Part shown: positions 43,025 through 51,698 of the stretch, piece by piece
Position numbering within the stretch: the stretch's first letter is position 1
Layout: each line of letters begins with the position of its first letter
Assembly (NCBI GenBank): GCA_937912125.1
Contig: CALDOK010000024.1
Coordinates: 1 to 51,698 of the forward strand
DNA length: 51,698 nt
Direction: 5' to 3'
From: an uncultured Pseudomonadota bacterium
GTDB taxonomy: Bacteria > Myxococcota_A > UBA796 > JAFGLY01
Notes under the pieces: generated by a model
Seen by the model: the letters and a program-made list of their open reading frames with translations, nothing else
The model's database searches: none
What the model was told of the DNA's origin: nothing
Translations under genes and position numbers: made by a program

Positions 43025-44619
43025 GCCCTGCACTCCCCGATCAGGTGGACTTTCTCATCGTGGGCTCCGGCTTCGGCGGCTCGGTGGCGGCCCTGCGCCT
43101 GGCCGAGAAGGGCTACACGGTGCGCGTGCTCGAGGCTGGGCGGCGCTGGCAGCCCGCGGACTTCCCCAAGACCAACTGGAACGTGCGCAAGTTCGTGTGG
43201 GCTCCGCGCCTGGGTTGCGTGGGCATCCAGCGCATCATGCTCATGGAGCACTTCATGGGCCTGGGCGGCGCCGGCGTCGGTGGCGGTTCCCTGGTCTACG
43301 CCTGCGTGCTCATGGAACCCCTGGACGACTTCTACCAGGACCCCCAGTGGGTCCACTTGAGCGCCGACTGGAAGATCGATCTGGCGTCCCACTACGCCGA
43401 GGCCAAGCGCATGCTCGGCGTCTGCCCTACGCCGCAGTTGTGGGACGGCGACAAGCTGCTCGAGGACTACGCCGAGCAGATCGGACGCTCGGATCACTTC
43501 CGCACCACCGACGTGGGCATCTTCTTCAGCGACAAGCCCGGCGAGACCGTGCCCGATCCCTACTTCGGCGGGGAAGGCCCCTCCCGCACCAGCTGCGACT
43601 TCAGCGCCGCCTGCATGGTGGGCTGCCGCACGGGCGGCAAGAACACGCTGGACAAGAACTACCTGTACCTGGCGGAGAAGAAGGGCGCCGAGATCATCCC
43701 CGAGACCCTGGTCACGGGGGTCCGCCCCGACGGCCAGGGGGGCTACATCGTCGAGAGCCGCAAGGGCACCTCGTTGATCAACCGTCGGCATAAGCGCTGG
43801 CGGGCCCGCAATGTGGTGGTGGCCGCCGGGGCGCTGGGTAGCCTCGAGCTGCTGTGGCGCTGCAAAGAGCGCTCCTGGCTGCCCTACATCAGCGACGCCC
43901 TGGGGCGGAAGTTCCGCACCAACTCCGAGGTCATCTGCGGGGTCGAGTCCACCCGCAAGGACGTCAACTACGGCCAGGGCGTGGCCATCGCCAGCTACCT
44001 GCAGGTCAACGATCACACCAGCATCGAGCTGGTCCGCTACAACCCCGGCTCCGACGTCATGTCGGCTCTCTCTGTGCCGCTGGTGCCCCAGGGCTCCTGG
44101 TTCACCCGGCCCATGAAGTTCCTGTGGAACTGCGTGAGCAAGCCCATGGACATGCTCCGCACCATCCTGCCCTTCGGCTTCGCCCGGCGGGCGGTGATCC
44201 TGCTGGTGATGCAGGTGCTGGACAACTCCGTACACGTGGTCTTCGGCCGCAAGTGGTGGGCCCCCTGGACCAAGAAGCTGCGCTCCCGTGCTCCCCACGG
44301 CGCTCCCCCCAGCTACATCCCCGAGGCCAACGCCGCCGCCGCCGCCATCGCGGAGCGCAGCGACGGCATCGCGGCCACGGCTTTCTCCGAGGTGCTGCTC
44401 AACCGCCCGCTCACCGCCCACCTGCTGGGTGGTTGCTCCATGGGCGAGAGCGATGAGCAGGGGGTGGTGGACAAGCACGGCCAGGTCTTCGGTCACCCAG
44501 GGTTGTACGTCTGCGACGGCTCCATCGTCTCGGCCAACCTGGGGGTCAACCCCAGCCTGACCATCACGGCGCTGGCCGAGCACTGCATGGCGGCGGTGCC
44601 CCACAAGGCGCCGAAGTGA
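43021..44619 (+). CDS. GMC-family FAD oxidoreductase, cholesterol-oxidase-like
   Basis: 532 residues. N-terminal FAD-binding motif VDFLIVGSGFGGSVAALRLA, GMC signature GLGGAGVGGGSLVYA, a Cys-containing segment (SCDFSAACMVGCRTGGKNTL) and C-terminal substrate/FAD block GVNPSLTITALAEH with THE LLGGCSMGES motif. The arrangement resembles bacterial cholesterol oxidases and long-chain alcohol oxidases, which oxidise hydrophobic alcohols using FAD. No signal peptide is present. The actual substrate cannot be read. Overlap with the preceding membrane protein gene and closeness to an acyl-CoA ligase suggest lipid metabolism. Confidence 0.92.
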   Translation: MSPALPDQVDFLIVGSGFGGSVAALRLAEKGYTVRVLEAGRRWQPADFPKTNWNVRKFVWAPRLGCVGIQRIMLMEHFMGLGGAGVGGGSLVYACVLMEPLDDFYQDPQWVHLSADWKIDLASHYAEAKRMLGVCPTPQLWDGDKLLEDYAEQIGRSDHFRTTDVGIFFSDKPGETVPDPYFGGEGPSRTSCDFSAACMVGCRTGGKNTLDKNYLYLAEKKGAEIIPETLVTGVRPDGQGGYIVESRKGTSLINRRHKRWRARNVVVAAGALGSLELLWRCKERSWLPYISDALGRKFRTNSEVICGVESTRKDVNYGQGVAIASYLQVNDHTSIELVRYNPGSDVMSALSVPLVPQGSWFTRPMKFLWNCVSKPMDMLRTILPFGFARRAVILLVMQVLDNSVHVVFGRKWWAPWTKKLRSRAPHGAPPSYIPEANAAAAAIAERSDGIAATAFSEVLLNRPLTAHLLGGCSMGESDEQGVVDKHGQVFGHPGLYVCDGSIVSANLGVNPSLTITALAEHCMAAVPHKAPK

Positions 44620-44628
44620 TCGTCCCGC

Positions 44629-44657
44629 CTGCATCCCGCCAGCCAACGCGCTAGCCT
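44629..44657 (+). promoter_or_regulatory. Weak promoter candidate sharing a 13-base word with the SLC12 gene promoter
   Basis: CTGCAT at 44629-44634 and TAGCCT at 44652-44657 are 17 bases apart. The -10 region lies in GCCAACGCGCTAG at 44642-44654, identical to 4378-4390. A related CAACGGGCTAG occurs at 2943-2953 before the ASST-like gene. The ATG of the lipoprotein is 28 bases beyond. Confidence 0.35.
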
Positions 44658-44684
44658 CTCTCTCCACCCTCCCGGAGAGAGTCC

Positions 44685-45143
44685 ATGCGCCTGCCCCTCG
44701 CCCTGCTTGCCTTCGCCCTGGTCGCCTGTGGCGACGAAGAGATCGACGACCCGCCCTGCGAGGTGGCCGGCGGCAGCTTGAGCGGCGTCATCGACGGGCA
44801 GAGCTACGACTTCGCCGGGGGTGAGACCAGCGCCTTTCTGTCGGACGACGAGGAGTTCTTCGCCACCCTGTACGGCGAGGCCTACGAGGCCTGCGGCTAC
44901 GATCCTCCCGAAGGGTCCCACCTCATCGTCTCTATCCCCACCACGCCGGGAGAGTACGAGATGGGCGCCATGATGAACGGCACCTTCGTCTACGACGAAG
45001 GCGGCAGCCCCATGAACGAGGTGAGCTTCTCGGGGGTGGTGGTGGTGGACGAGGTCACCGAGACCACGGTCAGCGGTGGCTTGTGCATGGCCGTGGGCGA
45101 CCACGAGGTGAGCGGGTCGTTCACCATCGACATCTGCGAGTAG
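44685..45143 (+). CDS. Small lipoprotein of unknown function
   Basis: 152 residues with lipobox LVAC. The mature part is acidic and beta-rich (SLSGVIDGQSYDFAGGETSA, GEYEMGAMMNGTFVYDEG, VVVVDEVTETTVSGGLCMAV, EVSGSFTIDIC) with three further Cys spread along the chain. The pattern resembles small immunoglobulin-like or transthyretin-like envelope lipoproteins, but I recognise no family. GGAG lies before the ATG at 44685. The gene is apparently monocistronic. Confidence 0.8.
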   Translation: MRLPLALLAFALVACGDEEIDDPPCEVAGGSLSGVIDGQSYDFAGGETSAFLSDDEEFFATLYGEAYEACGYDPPEGSHLIVSIPTTPGEYEMGAMMNGTFVYDEGGSPMNEVSFSGVVVVDEVTETTVSGGLCMAVGDHEVSGSFTIDICE

Positions 45144-45254
45144 GAGTCGTCGGGAAGCTCTCAGGGCGGCCGCTGGCTGCGCCTGGGGTGGATGGATCTG
45201 CCGCTGCGTCAGCGGTGCAATAGGATCTCTCCTCTCGACAGGGAAGATCGCGCC

Positions 45255-48200
45255 ATGAACAGCCAGGATCGGCCTCCCGCGGCGAACGAAGACCCCGGTG
45301 GTCCTCCCGGGGGCGGTGCCCGCACGGGCCTGCTGCTGGGCCTGGTGGTCGCCTTCGGGCTGGCCTGGTTGGCCGCGGTCGCCCTTCCCCCCCCCGCGGC
45401 GTCGCCCGGTCCCCCTGATCTCGCAGGCTGGAGTGATGTCGACGCTGTGATCCGCGGGGTCGTCCGCGACCCCAGCGCGCGGCGGGTGTTGGTGGTGGGT
45501 GACTCGGTGGTGGCGGGGACCTTTCTCGAGGCGCGCTACGGTGAGGGGTCCGACCCGCTGCGCCTGGTGCCCCAGATGGCCCATGCCGTCGCGCCAGGGG
45601 TGGACCTGGGCCTGCACGAGCTGTCCCACCCAGGCCTGTTGCCCAGTGACCTCGAGGCTCTGGTCGAGCGCCTGGCGGCCCGGGATCCCGCCGCCGGGAT
45701 CGAGCTGCTGGTGGAGCTGAGCCCGCGCTACTTCAGCCGGGCCTACGCCGACGCCCAGGCCCACGCTCTGCCCTTCCTCGCCCACGACGATGCCGGGGAT
45801 GCTTGGCCCCTGCGGTTGCCCGAGGCGCCCGCGCCCCTGCGCGCCCTGGTGGCCTCGCGCTTCGGTCTGGGGGGCCTGCGGGAGCGCCTGGGTCAGGCTC
45901 TGCGGGCCTGGTCCCCCGACTTTGTTGCGCTGCAAGGCGGATCGAGTTCTCCGGACATGGCCTCGGCCATCTACCAGCTGCGGGTGCGCCCTCACTTCCT
46001 GCAGCTGGACACCAGCGCCGCCAACCCTCAGGTGGCCGCCCTGGAGCGCACCGTGGCCAGCCTGCGGCGGCAGGGGCGGCGCACCACCTTCTTCGTCACG
46101 CCCATCAACGAGGACTTCCTGGTCCCGCGGCAGGACGCCGGCCTGGTCTACGACGCCACCATCGCGCTGGGCAGGATGATCGAGGACGACGCTGTGGTGC
46201 GGCTGGTGCAGTCCAACACGGCCGCCATGCAGGCGGTAGATTTCCTCGATCACTGCCACCCCACCGCCAGCGGCAATCGGGTGCTGGCGGCGCACTTGCT
46301 CGAGGTGCTGGGCGTCCCCTCCACCCTGGAGCTGTCCCCTGCGCGGCAGATCCTTCCCCGCTCCGGTCCCCGCGCCTATGTGCTCGGCGCTGTGGGCAGT
46401 GGGGATCAGGACGGCTTGACCACCCAGGTGCGGTTTCAGCAGCCCGGGGATCTGGTGGCCGTCGGCGACGGGGACCTGATCGTGGCCGACACGGGCAACC
46501 ACTGCCTCAAGCGCGTTCGGTTGGATCGCTTCACGGCGGAGCGCTGGGTGGGAGACCCTTCCGGGCCGGGGCTGCGCGATGGGATCGGCCGTCAGGCCGC
46601 CTTCCACAGCCCTATGCGCCTGGCCCGCGACGGCGCCGGGGGCGTGTTCGTGCTCGACGCCGGCACCGATGCCCTGCGCCACGCCAGGGCCGATGGCTCG
46701 GTGGTCAGCCTGCCCCCCTACGACCGAGCGCGCGGCCCCGAGGATCGAGGCCTGGTGGACCTGAGCTCCTGGCAGGGCCAAGCCTGGGTGCTGGATGCCG
46801 CGCGCAGTGCGGTGCTCGCCATCGACGCCACGGGCGGTCCCCCGCGCCGGGTGCTCGAGCTCGGGCCGATGGTGGCCAGCTCCATCGCCGTGGACAGCGA
46901 CGGCGATCTGTGGCTGCTGGCCGGCCCGGCGGTCCCCGACGGGCTCTACCGGGTGCCCCGGGCAGCGCTGGCCGCCCAGGAGCCTCCGCAGCTGTCGGAG
47001 TTCTCGCCCCTGGCCTCGGCCTCCTCCGACAATGTCGGCGCCCAGGCCGAGGGCCAGGTACTCCCGCTGGCCTCGCTGCCCATGGTGGCGCCCTATCGCT
47101 TGGTGGCCTCGGCGCTGCACGATGAGCTGCTGGTGTTGGACGGCAGCTGGAACCGGCAGCTGAGCTGGCTGCTGCGGCCGGACAGCAGGGTGGGCTTCCT
47201 GCTCGACCCCCCGGGCGAGGATGCCAGGCAGAGCTGGCCCCTGCCGGGGGTGGACATCCCCACTTTCGGCCTAGGGCAGGGGGATCTGTTCTGGCTGGGC
47301 AGCGACCGCAGCTATCTGGTGCGCTGGGATCGCCGGGTCCTGGCGGCGGACTGGGAGCTGGGCGCCCCTGGACACCGCCTGGCGGCGGCGCCCCGCGAAG
47401 GTGCGTTGCGGCTGGCGGTGCTGGGCAGCTCGCTGCCGGGGGCCGTGGGGGGTACCTCCACCTCCTCGGGTTCCACCGGCGTGGCCACGTGGATCCAGCG
47501 CGCGCTCGGGGAGCATGCCCTGGTGGCTGGGCGGCCGGTCGAGGTCCACAACCTCTGCTCCACCGGTCAGCCGCTGATCCACTCGGTCACCGCGGTGGTC
47601 GCCCAGGACCCGGCCCTGCTCCACGCAGCGGTGCTGTTCGTGGACGGCGCCAGCATGGTCAGGCTCGACCTGCAGGACCGTGGCGCCGCTTGGGACGACC
47701 AGGGCCTGCCCATCCCCGTGGGCACCGCCCACCCCGCCCCCTGGGCCCTCCCCGTGCCCGAAGACCCCAGCGTGCCCATCGACCCCACAGGTCGGAGCCA
47801 CCTCACGCACATCCTCGGCGCCCTGGCACACCATGCCCAGCAGCATGGCATCGAGGTGGTGGTGGTGGACCTGCTGCCCCTGGACGAGCACCAGGGCTTC
47901 GGGGTCGCGCCGGACCCCACGGGCGAGCTGACGCGGCAGTCTCAGCTGCTGGTGGAGGTCTGCCAGCAGGTCGGGATCGCCCTGATCGAGCCCTGGGCGT
48001 CGGTGAGCTCCCGGCTGCCGGCCAGGCATCCCATCGTGGCCTACCGCGACGACCACCACTACTCCCCCCGGGGCCTGGAGCTGATCGCGGACGATCTGGT
48101 AGAGCGCCTGGCGCCGTTACTGCAGCCCGGCTTCGCGCGGGTGGCGGCCGAGGGGGAAGGGGGGCGAGCCTCAGTGGCCTCAGGCCTGAGCCCTTGGTCC

Positions 48201-48593
48201 ATGCCCACGCCCGTCACCGCGGACGACGCCTCGGCCCTGCTCCCGCGCGACCGCATCTCCGCCTGGACCCGGGACGGCCGATCGGGCTTGTTGTTGGACC
48301 TGACGGACCAGGACCTGGAGCCCGGGGCGTGCTGGCGCCTGGCCGTGTGGGCGGCCCTCACCCACGCGCCGCGGGCCACGGGCGCCCTCGAGCTGTCCTG
48401 CGTGTTGTTCCCCAACCGCGACGAGTACGGTGAGAACGCCTGGGACTCCCTGCGCTTCCTGGCTCGCTTCCAGATCGCCGCCGACCAGCGCCAGGCGCTG
48501 CTGACCCATGGGCCTGCCCTGCTGAGCGACCCCGGCGGCCAGCCTCCCGCGTGGCTCGAGCGCCTGCCGGACGAGCCTGGGGGGGCGGACTAG
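45255..48593 (+). CDS. SGNH hydrolase - NHL propeller - SGNH hydrolase protein partnered with an MBOAT acyltransferase
   Basis: 1112 residues. One N-terminal membrane helix (TGLLLGLVVAFGLAWLAAVA) anchors three parts. Residues 75-370: SGNH domain with VLVVGDSVVAGTF (block I Ser) and FLDHCHPTASGNRVLA (block V Asp/His). Residues 380-700: NHL propeller (QQPGDLVAVGDGDLIVADTG, FHSPMRLARDGAGGVFVLD). Residues 720-960: a second SGNH-like domain with LAVLGSSLPGAVGG, where Ser replaces the usual Asp, and YRDDHHYSPRGLELIADDL. A beta-rich tail follows. SGNH partners of MBOAT proteins, as in AlgJ/AlgX or DltD systems, transfer acyl groups to surface polymers; that role is inferred from the downstream gene, whose GTG starts one base after this stop. 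Confidence 0.85.
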   Translation: MNSQDRPPAANEDPGGPPGGGARTGLLLGLVVAFGLAWLAAVALPPPAASPGPPDLAGWSDVDAVIRGVVRDPSARRVLVVGDSVVAGTFLEARYGEGSDPLRLVPQMAHAVAPGVDLGLHELSHPGLLPSDLEALVERLAARDPAAGIELLVELSPRYFSRAYADAQAHALPFLAHDDAGDAWPLRLPEAPAPLRALVASRFGLGGLRERLGQALRAWSPDFVALQGGSSSPDMASAIYQLRVRPHFLQLDTSAANPQVAALERTVASLRRQGRRTTFFVTPINEDFLVPRQDAGLVYDATIALGRMIEDDAVVRLVQSNTAAMQAVDFLDHCHPTASGNRVLAAHLLEVLGVPSTLELSPARQILPRSGPRAYVLGAVGSGDQDGLTTQVRFQQPGDLVAVGDGDLIVADTGNHCLKRVRLDRFTAERWVGDPSGPGLRDGIGRQAAFHSPMRLARDGAGGVFVLDAGTDALRHARADGSVVSLPPYDRARGPEDRGLVDLSSWQGQAWVLDAARSAVLAIDATGGPPRRVLELGPMVASSIAVDSDGDLWLLAGPAVPDGLYRVPRAALAAQEPPQLSEFSPLASASSDNVGAQAEGQVLPLASLPMVAPYRLVASALHDELLVLDGSWNRQLSWLLRPDSRVGFLLDPPGEDARQSWPLPGVDIPTFGLGQGDLFWLGSDRSYLVRWDRRVLAADWELGAPGHRLAAAPREGALRLAVLGSSLPGAVGGTSTSSGSTGVATWIQRALGEHALVAGRPVEVHNLCSTGQPLIHSVTAVVAQDPALLHAAVLFVDGASMVRLDLQDRGAAWDDQGLPIPVGTAHPAPWALPVPEDPSVPIDPTGRSHLTHILGALAHHAQQHGIEVVVVDLLPLDEHQGFGVAPDPTGELTRQSQLLVEVCQQVGIALIEPWASVSSRLPARHPIVAYRDDHHYSPRGLELIADDLVERLAPLLQPGFARVAAEGEGGRASVASGLSPWSMPTPVTADDASALLPRDRISAWTRDGRSGLLLDLTDQDLEPGACWRLAVWAALTHAPRATGALELSCVLFPNRDEYGENAWDSLRFLARFQIAADQRQALLTHGPALLSDPGGQPPAWLERLPDEPGGAD

Positions 48594-48594
48594 C

Positions 48595-50025
48595 GTGCAG
48601 TTCGACTCCTTCGCCTTCGTGGGCCTGCTCGCGGTCTGCCTGATCCTGTTCCACCTGGGGCCCAGGCGGGGTCGGCTCGCGTTGCTGCTGGCCTGCAGCG
48701 CCGTGTTCTACGCGGCGTGGAGCCTGCCCTTCCTGGCCCTGGTGCTCGGCGTCGCCCTGGTGGCCTGGGTGGGTGGGCTGCGCATCGAGGGGGCGGGGGC
48801 TGGCCCCAGGGCCAAGGGCTGGCTGGCGGCCTGCACCGTGCTGACCTTGGGCGCGCTGGCGGCGTTCAAGTACGGGCAGCTGCTGCTGGACACCTTGCAC
48901 GTCTTGCCCGGGGTCACCTGGCTGCCCGCCCAGCTCCCTGGGGGCGTCCTGCTGCCCCTGGCCATCTCCTTCTACACCTTCCAGGCCCTGGGCTACCTGG
49001 CGGACGTCTACCGCGGGGAGCAGCGCGCCTGCCGGTCCTTCCCCCGGCTGCTGCTCTTCGTGCTGTTCTTCCCTCAGCTGGTGGCGGGCCCCATCGAGCG
49101 CGCCGGGCGCCTGCTCCCGCAGATCGAGGGGCTGGCGGTCATCCGGGTGGGGGGCGAGCGCTTCCGCGCCGGGCTGCTCCTGCTGCTGTGGGGCCTGTTC
49201 CAGAAGTGTGCCCTGGCCGACAACCTGGCGCTGCTGGTGGACGGGGTCTACGCCCAGCCCTCGGCCCACGGCCCCGGCCCCCAGCTGCTGGCCACCGCCG
49301 CCTTCACCCTGCAGCTCTACTTCGACTTCGCCGGCTACACCGCGGTGGCCCGGGGCGCAGCGCGCATGATGGGCGTCGAATTGGTGCCCAACTTTCGCCA
49401 GCCCTTCCTGGCGGCGAACCCCGCCGACCTGTGGCGCCGCTGGCACATCTCCCTGTCCGAGTGGTTTCGGGACTATGTGTACCGACCCCTGGGGGGCAAC
49501 CGCGGCGGCCGCTTCTTCACCTTGCGCAACCTGCTGATCACCATGCTGGTGGCGGGCCTGTGGCACGGGGCCCACCCGCGCTTCGCGGTCTGGGGGCTGC
49601 TTCACGGCCTGCTGCTGGTGGCTCACCGCCTGCTGCGCCCTTGGCTGGCGCGCTGGGTGGGGGAGCGACCGGGGCCGGCCTTTCGCCTGGCCGGCATCCT
49701 GATCACCTTCGGGCTGTGGGGCCTGTCCCTGGTGCTGTTCCGGGCGGCGAGCTTGGGCGATGCGTGGTGGATCTACCGCTGCCTGGCGGGAGGCCTGGTG
49801 GGGGCGCTGTCTCACCCGGCGGGCCTGCTGTGGCCGCCCATGCTGGCCATGGTGGGGCTGCTGGGTCTGGTGCTGGGCGCCATGGCCCTCGAGGAGCACT
49901 GGGGCTTGTGGAGCGGCTGGGCCCGGACCACCCGGGGCAGCGCCGCCCTGTTGGCCATGTTCCTGCTGGGCATCGCCCTGCTGACCCCAGCTGCGGGGCC
50001 TGGTTTCATCTATTTTCAGTTCTGA
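48595..50025 (+). CDS. MBOAT family O-acyltransferase (AlgI/DltB-like)
   Basis: 476 residues from a GTG at 48595. About ten to twelve membrane helices. MBOAT signatures: AISFYTFQALGYLADVYRGE, FFPQLVAGPIERAGRLLPQI, FTLQLYFDFAGYTAVARGAA, the NFRQPFLAANPADLWRRWHI segment with conserved Trp-His, RDYVYRPLGGNRGG, and MLVAGLWHGAHPRFAVWGLL with the catalytic His. AlgI and DltB move acetyl or D-alanyl groups across the inner membrane for addition to polysaccharides or teichoic acids; this organism is Gram-negative so a polysaccharide acetylase is more likely. Forms a pair with the SGNH protein upstream. Confidence 0.94.
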   Translation: MQFDSFAFVGLLAVCLILFHLGPRRGRLALLLACSAVFYAAWSLPFLALVLGVALVAWVGGLRIEGAGAGPRAKGWLAACTVLTLGALAAFKYGQLLLDTLHVLPGVTWLPAQLPGGVLLPLAISFYTFQALGYLADVYRGEQRACRSFPRLLLFVLFFPQLVAGPIERAGRLLPQIEGLAVIRVGGERFRAGLLLLLWGLFQKCALADNLALLVDGVYAQPSAHGPGPQLLATAAFTLQLYFDFAGYTAVARGAARMMGVELVPNFRQPFLAANPADLWRRWHISLSEWFRDYVYRPLGGNRGGRFFTLRNLLITMLVAGLWHGAHPRFAVWGLLHGLLLVAHRLLRPWLARWVGERPGPAFRLAGILITFGLWGLSLVLFRAASLGDAWWIYRCLAGGLVGALSHPAGLLWPPMLAMVGLLGLVLGAMALEEHWGLWSGWARTTRGSAALLAMFLLGIALLTPAAGPGFIYFQF

Positions 50026-50147
50026 GGGGGCGGGGCGCCGGGGCCGGTATGCCAGGTTCTATGGGGGTCGGGGTGGTGGGGTGATCGGTTCTACCCAGCC
50101 CGAGGGAGCCTGTGAGCGCCCGTTTCGGGCACAGTGCCGCCATCCTG

Positions 50148-50173
50148 CGGATCGTCGAGAGTTCGACGATCCG
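50148..50173. repeat. Perfect 11-bp hairpin upstream of the IS91-family transposase
   Basis: CGGATCGTCGA at 50148-50158 pairs with TCGACGATCCG at 50163-50173 across a GAGT loop. A smaller dyad GCCCG-TTT-CGGGC lies at 50118-50130. IS91-type elements carry hairpins at their replication ends, so these may mark the left end of the element, but the exact border is not fixed here. Confidence 0.4.
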
Positions 50174-50258
50174 TCCGACACTTCGACGCTCGGGTACGCG
50201 AAAGTGGGTTTTGTAATCACGTCGGATTCTGGCACGGAGTGTGCTTTCACTCGTGGCC

Positions 50259-51698
50259 ATGGCCACGACCGTCGACTATCAGCGCACCACCGTCGAGCTC
50301 CTGCAGCGCGTCGCCCGGGAGGAACTGCCCACGCTGGTCGAGGCCGCCGAAGATGCGGGCCGCTTCATCCCCCGCCACGTCGAGCGCACAGTCGAGCGCT
50401 TCCTCGGCTGCGGTGACCCGCGGGAGGGCTTCGCCTGGCTGGTCTGTGATGGCTGCGACCATCACCGCCTCGTCCCGTTCTCTTGCAAGACCCGTGGAAT
50501 CTGCTCATCCTGCGGCGGTCGCCGCATGGCCACCCGCGCAGCCTGGCTCGTGGACAGAGTGATCCCAAAGGTCCCGGTTCGCCAATGGGTTCTCACGCTC
50601 CCCTGGGCCAGGCGTATAGTCCTGGCGCGCCGCCATGATCTGCTGCGTGGCGTGCTGAACCAGGCCTTGGAGGTCATCTTCGAGTGGTATCGATTCCAAG
50701 CCGCTGAACGACTGGCCGCCCACCCGAGCGGGCTCGTGACTTCCGCTGCGTGCCGTCACCCAGATCCAACGGTTCAGCAGTGCCCTGAGCCTGAACCCGC
50801 ACTTCCACAGCCTCGTTCCTGACGGCGCCTGGCACAAGGACGAGCGGGGGCGCCTCCGGTTCGTCGATGTCATTCCACCAAACACCGACGAGATCGAGGA
50901 CCTCGTGGTCGAGATCGCTGAGCGCTGCGAGCGATGGCTGGCCCGTCAGGGCTTCGGTGAGCACGACCCACACGATGACCCTGATCCCGATGATGCCCAG
51001 ATGCTGGTCCAAGCCGCCTCGGCGGCAGGGCGTGCGGCCCTGGGCCTGCGGGCTGGCCGAAGGGCCAAGCGCATCCAGGTTCACCATGGCAGGGTCTATG
51101 AGCTCCCGCCGCGGTGCGCTGTCTGCGATGGCTACACCGCGTTGTGCAGCAATCCACGCTGGTGTCCGAGTGGCGCCCCTTGATCGCAAAGGCCTGGAGC
51201 GGCTCTGCAGATACCTCGCCCGCCCTCCGCTGGGCCGCGAGCGACTGGAGGAGCAGCCGGATGGCTCCATCCTCCTGCGGCTGAAGACGGCCTGGTCCGA
51301 TGGGACCGCTGCACTCCAGCTCAGCCAAAGCGAGCTGCTGCAGCGCATCCTGGCACTCATCCCGCCCCCGAGGAAGAACGAGAACCTCTTTCACGGCGTC
51401 TTCGCGTCGCGACACGCCTGGCGCAGCGAGATCGTCCCCGACCCGCCAGCGGACTCCACGCCAGAGCATCTCCGCATCCGGCTGACGAAGGAGCCGGCGC
51501 TGGGGCCCCAGCCCGCGTGGCTGGCCTGGGCCGCGTTGATGTGGCGCATTTTCCAGGAAGACAGAGTTTCATGTCCACGCTGCGGCAAGCCCATGAAGGT
51601 CCGCACGGTCGTGATGCCTCCCGCCTCCGGGGCTCGGCTCGGCCCGTTGGGCCGACCGCTGCTGCCGCAGGCTGCCTCGCCCGCCAACAGTCCACTGG
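50259..51698 (+). pseudogene. IS91-family HUH transposase, frameshifted and truncated by the window edge
   Basis: Three consecutive reading frames together match an IS91-type transposase. Frame one (50259 to about 50745) carries the N-terminal zinc-binding region VCDGCDHHRLVPFSCKTRGI plus CSSCGGRRMATRAAWLVDRV. Frame two (about 50747-51150) carries LNPHFHSLVPDGAWHKDE with the HUH histidines and ends with LPPRCAVCDGY. Frame three (about 51150 to the window end) carries HAGVRVAPLDRKGLERLCRY, an ARPPLGRERL segment and a distal zinc motif CPRCGKPMKVRT. Two frameshifts, near 50740 and 51150, break the gene, so it is probably inactive. Whether the distal frame ends normally lies outside the window. 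Confidence 0.85.

Noticed and set aside
44493..47120. Minus-strand open frame of about 875 codons opposite the GMC and SGNH genes
   Set aside because: It crosses several real genes, has no recognisable domain or ribosome site and is rich in Gly, Gln, His and Arg, as expected of antisense shadow.

Overview
The window is about 52 kb of very GC-rich DNA (roughly 70% by eye) from a Gram-negative bacterium. LpxD, many lipobox-bearing lipoproteins, an OmpA-type peptidoglycan-binding lipoprotein, two beta-barrel candidates, TPR and NHL proteins, a eukaryote-like Ser/Thr kinase and abundant sigma-54 signals suggest a member of the Myxococcota/Deltaproteobacteria. No rRNA or tRNA gene is visible, so the taxonomy is an inference.

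Layout. 1-11.6 kb: a PilT-like ATPase with a TPR partner, an arylsulfotransferase-type lipoprotein, an SLC12-type cation-chloride cotransporter, a membrane-anchored helical protein, a small barrel and a three-gene envelope group ending in an OmpA/thrombospondin-3 lipoprotein. 11.6-17.9 kb: a Flp-like pilin with a candidate sigma-54 promoter, asnS-lpxD, a zinc-ribbon Ser/Thr kinase, a TraB-domain membrane protein and an Asp-rich-repeat lipoprotein. 17.9-40.6 kb: an extracellular electron transfer (EET) island with twelve multihaem c-type cytochrome genes. I count 86 CxxCH motifs plus 4 CX3CH and 3 CX4CH, 93 potential haem sites. 40.6-50 kb: acyl-CoA ligase, small membrane protein, GMC oxidoreductase, a lipoprotein, then a double-SGNH/propeller protein with an MBOAT acyltransferase. 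50.1 kb to the end: a frameshifted IS91-family transposase cut by the window edge.

The EET island is the main interest. On the minus strand, from 38.0 down to 26.4 kb, genes overlap by one to eleven bases in the order: outer-membrane barrel, 7-haem, 2-haem lipoprotein, 8-haem, NHL-propeller/15-haem lipoprotein, 39-residue membrane peptide, 6-haem NapC-like protein, 10-haem lipoprotein, PhnD-like binding lipoprotein, histidine kinase, NtrC-type sigma-54 activator. An 8-haem lipoprotein follows 30 bp later. A strong sigma-54 promoter candidate (38074-38088) sits just before the barrel gene with dyads about 100 bp upstream of it. A consensus-perfect sigma-54 site (38960-38975) precedes the secreted-protein gene ahead of it, and a third candidate faces the other way towards an 8-haem lipoprotein gene. 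The operon therefore appears to encode its own sensor and activator.

Beside it lies a second module: a CbcL-like cytochrome b/multihaem fusion, an NHL-tetrahaem protein and a dodecahaem protein. The 902-residue protein of the main operon looks like a fusion of the last two, because its three N-terminal haem motifs match the last three of the tetrahaem protein and its next twelve match the dodecahaem protein one for one. The expected path is quinol, inner-membrane CbcL-like or NapC-like oxidoreductase, periplasmic cytochromes, barrel-cytochrome conduit, cell-surface lipoprotein cytochromes. The families are recognised from sequence; the assembly and physiology are inference.
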